Source: Desulfosalsimonas propionicica (GTDB lineage: Bacteria > Desulfobacterota > Desulfobacteria > Desulfobacterales > Desulfosalsimonadaceae). Taken from it: 54,758 nt of DNA. The DNA lies in contig NZ_JACDUS010000016.1 in the NCBI RefSeq assembly GCF_013761005.1, positions 1-54,758 of the forward strand, in the 5' to 3' direction. This document shows, piece by piece, positions 48,630-54,758 of the stretch (within the stretch, counting starts at the first letter, position 1; every line of letters begins with the position of its first letter). A program made the translations under genes and the position numbers. A model generated the notes under the pieces. The model saw nothing but the letters and a program-made list of their open reading frames with translations. It ran no database searches and was not told the origin of the DNA.

Positions 48630-48826
48630 TCATACCTATGGTGCGGCGAAAATGTGGCCTGTCGCTTTAAGGAATTCAGCAGGACTTAGAGTGGCAGTAC
48701 TGCCTCGCCGGCGTGGTGCAACCCGCTGCGGCTGCAAAGATTTTGGCGTTTACGCAAACGGGAAAAAGCGACGACGTCCTTGACATTGACCGTAAATAAA
48801 GCAATGCGGAGGGACTGAAAAAACGG

Positions 48827-49963
48827 TCAGCGCAGGGTGCGAAAGCAGGTTCTGATTTCCTCGACGAACAGTTCCGGCTGCTCAAAGGCAGCAAAGTGAC
48901 CGCCTTTCTCAAGTGCATTGAAATAAATCAGGTTGGGGAACCGTTTTTTTGCCCAACGTTTGGATATTTTGAAAATTTCCTTTGGAAAAATGCTGCAGCC
49001 AACCGGCAGCTCGATAGTGTTGAAATCAATATTGCCGAAACTTTCCCAATAAATACGCGCAGAAGATGTCCCGGCGTTGGGCAGCCAGTACATCATGACA
49101 TTGTCGAGCAGCTCATCCCGCGTCAGAATATTTTCCGGATGGCCCTGGCAATCCATCCATTGATAAAATTTTTCCAGAATCCATGCGGCCTGGCCCACGG
49201 GCGAATCGGCAAGGCCGTAACCGAGCGTCTGGGGCCGGGTGCTTTGTTGCTGGGAATACCCTGAATCGTAATTTTTATAGAACTTCATGGCCGCCATGGC
49301 TTCTTGTTCCAATTCAGAAAGATTTTCCATGGTGTCAGGGTCAGGGCGCGCCATCGGCATGTTCATGTGCAGGCCAATACAGTTGCCCAGATTCTGGGTT
49401 CCAATGGCGGCCGTCACCATCGAGCCCCAGTCGCCGCCCTGTGCGACATAACGCTTATAGCCCAGCCGCAGCATCAATTCATTCCAGGCGGTTGCGATGC
49501 GTTCTATATTCCAGCCGGGTGCTGTTGGTTTATCTGAAAAGCCAAAACCGGGCAGCGTGGGACAGATCAGGTGGAATGCATCCCTTGCCGAACCGCCATG
49601 GGCTTCAGGGTCGGTCAAGGGTTTGATAACCTTCTGGAATTCGACAATAGAGCCGGGCCAGCCGTGGGTCAGAATCAAAGGCAGGGCATCTTCGTGCCTG
49701 GATCTGATGTGCAGAAAATGGATGCCGAGCCCGTCAAGAACTGTTTTGAAACCGGGCCATCGATTAAGCCGGGATTGCCTGGCGCCCCAATTATAATTGT
49801 TCATCCAATAGTCATGGATTTTTTTCATATATTCCAGCGGAATCCCCTGCGACCAGTCCTCAGGTGTTTCCTTATCCGGCCATCGGGTCAGTGCAAGCCT
49901 TTTTCCCAGATCTTCCAACTCCGCATGACTTGCTTCGATGGCAAAGGGAACAATCTCACTCAT
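48827..49963 (-). CDS. Epoxide hydrolase (EHN-type alpha/beta hydrolase)
   Basis: 378 residues. An N-terminal EHN domain (about 1-110: RLALTRWPDKETPEDWSQG, then YWMNNYNWGARQSRLNRW) is followed by the alpha/beta core. The oxyanion motif is THGWPGSIVEF, the nucleophile Asp is in AQGGDWGSMVTAAIG, and the His is in EKGGHFAAFEQPE. PTLPGFGFSDKP is the usual HGXP-side loop. This is the microsomal/juvenile-hormone-type epoxide hydrolase family; the substrate is unknown. No signal peptide. Confidence 0.92.
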   Translation of the reverse strand: MSEIVPFAIEASHAELEDLGKRLALTRWPDKETPEDWSQGIPLEYMKKIHDYWMNNYNWGARQSRLNRWPGFKTVLDGLGIHFLHIRSRHEDALPLILTHGWPGSIVEFQKVIKPLTDPEAHGGSARDAFHLICPTLPGFGFSDKPTAPGWNIERIATAWNELMLRLGYKRYVAQGGDWGSMVTAAIGTQNLGNCIGLHMNMPMARPDPDTMENLSELEQEAMAAMKFYKNYDSGYSQQQSTRPQTLGYGLADSPVGQAAWILEKFYQWMDCQGHPENILTRDELLDNVMMYWLPNAGTSSARIYWESFGNIDFNTIELPVGCSIFPKEIFKISKRWAKKRFPNLIYFNALEKGGHFAAFEQPELFVEEIRTCFRTLR

Positions 49964-49993
49964 AGCATTTGTCCATGGTTTTCAACTCCATTT

Positions 49994-52747
49994 TTACTTT
50001 TCCCGTGCTTGCTCCATACGGTTTAACTGGTCTGCCACTTCCTGCAGCCTGTCGATTGCATCCTGGAGCCCTTTACGCACGGATTTCAGCCTTTCGGCGG
50101 GAATAGCCTCATCGTCCGGTTTGATACCTGCCTTATATTCCTTCAGATTCGCATCTTCCTTAACAGGGGGTGCCACCGTGGCCTTTTTCCCCACGAGCGC
50201 GTCAACAGAGTCTTCCAGACTCGCGTGCATAACCACCCGGCGGCTGTCGGCAAGGATAATGCGCCTCAGTTCCGGGAATTCAAGGGCTTCGGGCTTTAAA
50301 AACACCGGTTCGGCATACAGCAGACTCTGCCCCAGCGGAATTACCAGGATATCGCCGCGCATGACCTCGGAGCCCACCTGCCCCCAAAGGGTGAATTGCT
50401 CGGATATCACCGCATCGTTGTCGATCCTGGCCTCCACCTGCCTCGGACCGTCCACATGTCGGCCGGCGGGAAACTCATACAAAATCTTTTCGCCGTCCAT
50501 TCTTGCGGCCATCCATCCTACCAGGTTGTGGCGCTTGTCAGGCGTAAAAGGCTGGATCAGAAGAAATTCTTCCTTTTTCTCTCCGGGAAGCCGCGCCACG
50601 ATATAATACGGCCTCAGTGTTTCGCTCTGTCCGGAGGCGGCGTGCTGCGGTACCGACCATTGATCTTCCTTGTTGTAAAACACCACGGGATCGGTCATGT
50701 GGTACTGGAGCAGCATCCGGGTCTGGACGCTGAAAAGATCCATGGGATAGCGAACATGATCCTGCAGGAAATCGGGCATTTGATCTGCTGATTTAAAAAG
50801 GCCGGGAAATATTTCCCTGTATGTCTGAATAATGGGACACGATTCGTCATAAACGTAGTAGTCCACATTGCCGTTATACATATCAACAACCGCCTTGACA
50901 CTGTTTCTCATATAGTTGAACTGTCCCTGCCAGGCTGTGGAGTAGGGATAACGGGCGGTTGTGGTGTATGCATCCTGGATAAAAAACTGCCGGCCGTCTG
51001 CCACCACTGTATAGGCCTCCCCGTCGCGCTTTAAAAACGGGGAGATTTTGGTAAAGCGCTCGGCCACGGTTCGCTTGTACTGGATACGGCTCTCTTCATT
51101 GATTTCCCCGGAAATCAAAATATTGAGATCTCTGAACTGCCAGGCATACAAAAGCCGCCTGAAAAAAGAGCTTAGTTCAACCCCGCCTTTCCCCTGGTAA
51201 TGGGTATAAACCGGACCCTCCTGTGCGGGATAATTGAATTCTTCCATGTCACTGTTGACAATGGCAAACGGAAGGCTTTTTAATCCGTAATAAATCTCCG
51301 GGCGCTCAAGCTTGACCTTTCCAGTGGGGGGCAGATCCCGAAGGAAGAAATTCGGGCGGCCGCCTTGTGCCACTTCTGTTACCGGGCTCATTGCGACCCC
51401 GTAGCCATGGGTGAACTGGAGATAGCGGTTGACCCAGCGCTGGGCCTCCGGGGGCAGCTTCTCCGAGGACAACTCCCGGGTGGAGAGCATTACCTGGCGA
51501 AGATCCCCGTCGATCATGTAGCGGTCGGTCTGCACACTTAAAAAATCGTAATAAAGCCTGAAAAACTGGATTTGATTATAACTCTGCAGCAACGGGCCCT
51601 CATCCCAGAATCGCAGATTCTGGATGGTGCCCTGGTTTTCATCAATTGTTTCAGATCGGACCTCGCCGCGTGCAGGATGGCTTTTAGCCGCAATATCTGC
51701 AAGCCCGTAAGCCTTTCTAGTGAACTCGATGTTTTTGGCGATATACTCCCTTTCCCTGGCCAGTTCACTGGGCTCCACCTGCAGCCGCTGGACAATGCCG
51801 GGCAGGGCCGCTATGCCCAGAATGCTTAACGCAAGCCATACTCCGATACCTGCGGCAATCAAGCGGTATCCTCCGAAACGGGTGGCGGCCAGAAGCGTGC
51901 CGCCGGCGCCGATTGCAATAAAAGTCAAAATCGTGCGGGCCGGAATGATAATATTGTCGTCCGTGTAACCGACTCCGAAAACCGTGCCGGTCTTTGAAAA
52001 CAAAAGATCGTATCTCCCGAGCCAATGGCCTGCGGCAATCAAAAAGAAAATAAAAGAGCCGAGTATGAGCAGGTGCGTTTTCATGCTGCCTTCAAAGGAA
52101 AAAGCCTCACCCTTGAGGTTGGCTGTGAGGTAATAAAAAGCCGCGACAAAAAGAATGATCACGACAAACACGCCCAACAACCAACTTCTCAGAAAGTTTA
52201 AAACAGGCAGTCCAAAGACGTAAAAGGATAGATCACGCTTGAAAACCGGGTCAGCCTCATTAAAAGAAGCTCCATTAAAAAACCGCAGAAAAGCCTCCCA
52301 GTGAGCGGAAAAATAAACCGCCAGCAATATGGCCCCGAGCACGATAGCGAGTATGCCGACCCACAGAATCAGCCGCCGGGCGCTCTTATAGCCTTCCCGG
52401 GACAGTTCCTTTCCCTGCCGCCATTGATAATCAGCAGTGTTTCTGTAAGCCGCATACAAATTGGGCGCCGCCAGAGCGACAAAAACCAGCACTGCAATCA
52501 GGTAAAGCCATATCTGCGTGGTTATGCGGACAAACAGCACCTGCTCATGGCCGAGGCTGGAAAACCAGAGCCAGTCAGTATAAAATCCCCGCGCCCAGTT
52601 TAGACCCATTAAGACGCCCAGCACAACCAGCCCAAGCAATATGAGCCGGACGAACCGTGTAAGCCTGGGAAAATTAATATCTTCCAGACGAAACGGTCGT
52701 TGCGGCGTGCCTCCCCCCATATCACCGGTTGTATAAAAATTTGTCAT
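49994..52747 (-). CDS. UPF0182 family membrane protein
   Basis: 917 residues from the ATG at 52747 (MTNFYTTGDMGGG). Seven or so hydrophobic segments lie in the first ~310 residues (beginning LILLGLVVLGVLMGLNWARG and IWLYLIAVLVFVALAAPNLY), followed by a large extracytoplasmic region of ~590 residues with the family's ENQGTIQNLRFWDEGPLLQS, YNGNVDYYVYDESCPIIQTY and PMDLFSVQTRMLLQYHMTDP motifs. The C-terminal ~40 residues are a coiled coil (RLKSVRKGLQDAIDRLQEVA). Length fits the family; its function is not established. It may be co-transcribed with the epoxide hydrolase 30 bp downstream. Confidence 0.93.
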   Translation of the reverse strand: MTNFYTTGDMGGGTPQRPFRLEDINFPRLTRFVRLILLGLVVLGVLMGLNWARGFYTDWLWFSSLGHEQVLFVRITTQIWLYLIAVLVFVALAAPNLYAAYRNTADYQWRQGKELSREGYKSARRLILWVGILAIVLGAILLAVYFSAHWEAFLRFFNGASFNEADPVFKRDLSFYVFGLPVLNFLRSWLLGVFVVIILFVAAFYYLTANLKGEAFSFEGSMKTHLLILGSFIFFLIAAGHWLGRYDLLFSKTGTVFGVGYTDDNIIIPARTILTFIAIGAGGTLLAATRFGGYRLIAAGIGVWLALSILGIAALPGIVQRLQVEPSELAREREYIAKNIEFTRKAYGLADIAAKSHPARGEVRSETIDENQGTIQNLRFWDEGPLLQSYNQIQFFRLYYDFLSVQTDRYMIDGDLRQVMLSTRELSSEKLPPEAQRWVNRYLQFTHGYGVAMSPVTEVAQGGRPNFFLRDLPPTGKVKLERPEIYYGLKSLPFAIVNSDMEEFNYPAQEGPVYTHYQGKGGVELSSFFRRLLYAWQFRDLNILISGEINEESRIQYKRTVAERFTKISPFLKRDGEAYTVVADGRQFFIQDAYTTTARYPYSTAWQGQFNYMRNSVKAVVDMYNGNVDYYVYDESCPIIQTYREIFPGLFKSADQMPDFLQDHVRYPMDLFSVQTRMLLQYHMTDPVVFYNKEDQWSVPQHAASGQSETLRPYYIVARLPGEKKEEFLLIQPFTPDKRHNLVGWMAARMDGEKILYEFPAGRHVDGPRQVEARIDNDAVISEQFTLWGQVGSEVMRGDILVIPLGQSLLYAEPVFLKPEALEFPELRRIILADSRRVVMHASLEDSVDALVGKKATVAPPVKEDANLKEYKAGIKPDDEAIPAERLKSVRKGLQDAIDRLQEVADQLNRMEQAREK

Positions 52748-53310
52748 CAGCAAAGACCCGTTGTTTTATGGCTGTTTTTTTTGATTTATTCCAAAATAAT
52801 AACATCAAGCATAACTTTTTTACAAAGATTTGTAAATTACTTCCGATTTTCTTCAAATCTCAATTGCAAATAACCTCATTCCGCAAAATAGAAAATTGTT
52901 AACTGCTCTGATTCCCATTGGTTTCAATAGCCTGATTCTCTTAAATACTGAATATGGCTTAACTTCAAAACAATTCAGTTCAAAATTGAAACAACGCAGC
53001 CCGGGTATGATTTTCTGCCAAATCTCGAATGCGCCGAACGGCAATAACGCAGACAAGCCAATATGGCGCCATCAAAACAGGCATATCAAACACCAGTTGA
53101 CATTTATTATGAGACATTTTTTCCACCCGATGCCCGGTGGCATTGATTCCGCGGACCCGCCCGGCCCAGTATGTTTCATCAATAAAATCCGTAACCTCAA
53201 AGAAAAATCGCGGTCCGAAAAAGGTCTGAACAGAACCGGTGGACCCGGATGTGATGAATCGATCACGACATCGCACGGCCTTGACCGACGGCCCCCATAA
53301 TGGCCAAAGA
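52748..53310. other. AT-rich intergenic region, nothing supported
   Basis: No convincing gene, RNA or repeat. Short open frames on both strands overlap each other and lack ribosome-binding sites. The promoter of the UPF0182 gene must lie near 52750-52850. Confidence 0.4.
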
Positions 53311-53733
53311 TGGGTGTCGGTGATGATTTGCCAGACCCTTAAACTTTTGTCCCATTCACACCGGGTGAAGCCGGTTTTCCTGGACCGTCTGGTAGCAAAA
53401 GACGCCGGGCCGCGTCAGCAGCTTTACAGCCCGGGCGACCAATTGACACTGTCTTATATTTTTCACCCCCGAAAGGCAGACATTGAGCACGAAACACGCC
53501 TGGCTGCACGATCGATCATCTATTCCAAGATTATTCATAAAGAAGAAAACACAGAGAACAGCAAAGCGTTTGTGCACATAACGGATGAAAAAGCCTGTAT
53601 CCGGATGGTCAAAAAATTGTCCATCAATGATTGCTGGAGATTGTATGGATTTATAAGGAAGGTCCAGACGATTGAAGCGCTCAGAATTGTTGAAAATTTT
53701 TTGGAACCTCCCGCTGTTCAGGAAGAAAAATAA
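53311..53733 (+). CDS. Hypothetical protein, low confidence
   Basis: About 140 residues from an ATG at 53311; the frame is open back to 53239. The C-terminal part (DEKACIRMVKKLSINDCWRL, YGFIRKVQTIEALRIVENFL) looks helical and protein-like, while the N-terminus is not convincing. No family recognised. The rest, 53734-54190, holds only an AT-rich stretch with no supported gene. Confidence 0.4.
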   Translation, partial: WVSVMICQTLKLLSHSHRVKPVFLDRLVAKDAGPRQQLYSPGDQLTLSYIFHPRKADIEHETRLAARSIIYSKIIHKEENTENSKAFVHITDEKACIRMVKKLSINDCWRLYGFIRKVQTIEALRIVENFLEPPAVQEEK

Positions 53734-54190
53734 CGAGTCCGGTAACACACGCAAAAACGGCAAAAATCCCCTGGGACGTGCCCCGGGCAATATCGATTAT
53801 GGTGATGGACCCCGGATAATTTCGGACAAAAAGGACAGGTTGGTCAGAAGTGTTTACACCAAATAATTACCACATCCAGTATCACGAGAAGTGTTTGGAT
53901 ACGGATCTATTCCTTTGCTTTCGGGTTTATTTTTCTTCCATCTTGTGTGTTCATGCCATAGAGCATAACAAAATGATAATAACTACGAATATCTACATAT
54001 TTTTGCAAACATCAGTACACCAGCCATTTTTTGACAGATTGAGATTGCGGATATAGGTTTAGAACATCCCAAATGCTTTTGATCTTAAAAATGGTCAATT
54101 CTGTCGCCGGACTGATGCTTCATTTTTGCAACAGGCCTCAATAGACCCATCGGCGCATTTTTTGATCAACTGTGTTCCAGGAGATGGAAA

Positions 54191-54715
54191 ATGCGAGATC
54201 CCTCCCCATTCCTGGCAAACCTCAGAATTTCACGTACGGCTAAGTACGCTGCATTCTTCGAAATTGCGCAAGCCTTGATTTTGAACTGTTTACGGCACCA
54301 TCTGAAATCAGACTTTGACGAAGGCATCAATGTTTATTTGAGAAAAATTCGATCCGCTGGACAGGATCCGGCGGGCACAATGCATCTCATCGGGGAACAT
54401 CTTAGCCCCAAAATACTTTTAGGAACGCTGCTCTTTGTTCTCACGGTATCCAAAAAGCAGTTGATAAAGGTACTGGACATTTGGAGCGATTGCGCAAGGG
54501 GTTCCAACCGGGAGCGAATGAGACTGTTGTCCGGAATTGCTGATATTATGGGTAACACCATTGAAAATATCAAACTGCACCGGCAAAGCCTGGTGGAAAA
54601 AAAGGACCACTTTTTTGGTTCAGTCAATTTCGGAATGCAAAGCCAATCCGGACCTGCAAAAAAAACTGGGTCATCCGGTAGATGCCGGGATAGACTGAAA
54701 TTCCCAGATAGTTGA
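54191..54715 (+). CDS. Questionable open frame built on two repeats
   Basis: 174 codons. The first ~45 are read from the hairpin repeat and the last ~15 from the short repeat, so the ends are not ancestral coding sequence. The middle (SPKILLGTLLFVLTVSKKQL, KVLDIWSDC, MRLLSGIADIMGNTIENIKL) looks protein-like, with conserved hydrophobic spacing. A smaller true gene may start inside, near 54377. Function unknown. Confidence 0.3.
   Translation: MRDPSPFLANLRISRTAKYAAFFEIAQALILNCLRHHLKSDFDEGINVYLRKIRSAGQDPAGTMHLIGEHLSPKILLGTLLFVLTVSKKQLIKVLDIWSDCARGSNRERMRLLSGIADIMGNTIENIKLHRQSLVEKKDHFFGSVNFGMQSQSGPAKKTGSSGRCRDRLKFPDS
54221..54329. repeat. Degenerate copy of the dispersed hairpin repeat
   Basis: Retains CGTAC-GGCTAA-GTACG, ATTCTTCGAAATTGCGCAAG and TCTGAAATCAGA, but the left arm is missing and the tail is altered to GACTTTGACGAAGGCATCA. 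Confidence 0.8.
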
Positions 54716-54739
54716 TCGAAGACTCAAGCACATCGGTCG
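54668..54739. repeat. Short dispersed repeat, copy 2
   Basis: GGTCATCCGGTAGATGCCG, AGTTGATCGAAG and CATCGGTCGG match 48557-48629. The window ends 19 bases later. Confidence 0.7.
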
Positions 54740-54758
54740 GACCGGCGGCGGCCCGAGA

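Noticed and set aside
48196-48783. 195-codon plus-strand frame
   Set aside because: Runs through the riboswitch, its terminator and the short repeat; no start signal or homology.
53356-53790. 144-codon minus-strand frame
   Set aside because: Phe/Arg-rich, without a start signal, and antiparallel to a slightly better plus-strand frame.

Overview
The window reads as chromosome of a Gram-negative, probably anaerobic member of the Desulfobacterota (sulfate-reducer type). That is an inference from the gene mix: SelB, a deltaproteobacterial-style radical SAM protein, hybrid PAS histidine kinases and intergenic hairpin repeats. No 16S rRNA is present to confirm it. Two related integrated elements flank about 12 kb of housekeeping genes, and about 24 kb of chromosome follows.

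Layout. (1) 1-9660, satellite E1, plus strand: integrase, AlpA-type excisionase, primase/helicase with an iteron array just downstream, several tiny genes, an HK97-type major capsid protein, a small terminase subunit and cargo genes. It abuts the 3' end of an initiator tRNA at 9660-9736; its left att site should lie just outside the window. (2) 9737-21871, core: DUF167, thrH, hom, alaC-like, purM, tsaD, mltG, a radical SAM gene, hemW, selB, tRNA-His and tRNA-Arg. (3) 21900-30856, satellite E2, minus strand and in mirror orientation, bounded by a 53-bp direct repeat of the tRNA-Arg 3' end. (4) 30960-36152: hybrid histidine kinase, a collapsed epimerase relic and a KefB-type antiporter. (5) 36281-43068: a seven-gene minus-strand operon (regulator, BtrH-like acyltransferase, ABC ATPase and permease, ACP, ketosynthase, catalytically dead ketosynthase) with a divergent FabZ-like dehydratase; this looks like an uncharacterised acyl or polyketide pathway. 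(6) 43110-54758: an exported PCMT-like methyltransferase, Usp, a MoaD/ThiS-like carrier, an SDR-DUF2867 protein, a Cache protein behind a c-di-GMP-I riboswitch, an epoxide hydrolase, a UPF0182 protein and a sparse, repeat-bearing end.

The best candidate for an undescribed system is the satellite pair. Each is about 9 kb and carries its own capsid protein and small terminase. Neither has a portal, large terminase, prohead protease or tail gene that I can find, so both should depend on a helper phage. Between the copies the integrase, primase and capsid body have diverged or been swapped. The first ~44 residues of the capsid, a 58-residue microprotein, the terminase C-terminus, a Cys-rich protein and a near-identical ~168-bp non-coding block before the terminase gene are strongly conserved. 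That pattern suggests a fixed interface to one helper, including a possible packaging site.

A dispersed hairpin repeat family (five copies) and a second short repeat (two copies) sit in intergenic positions throughout the core.
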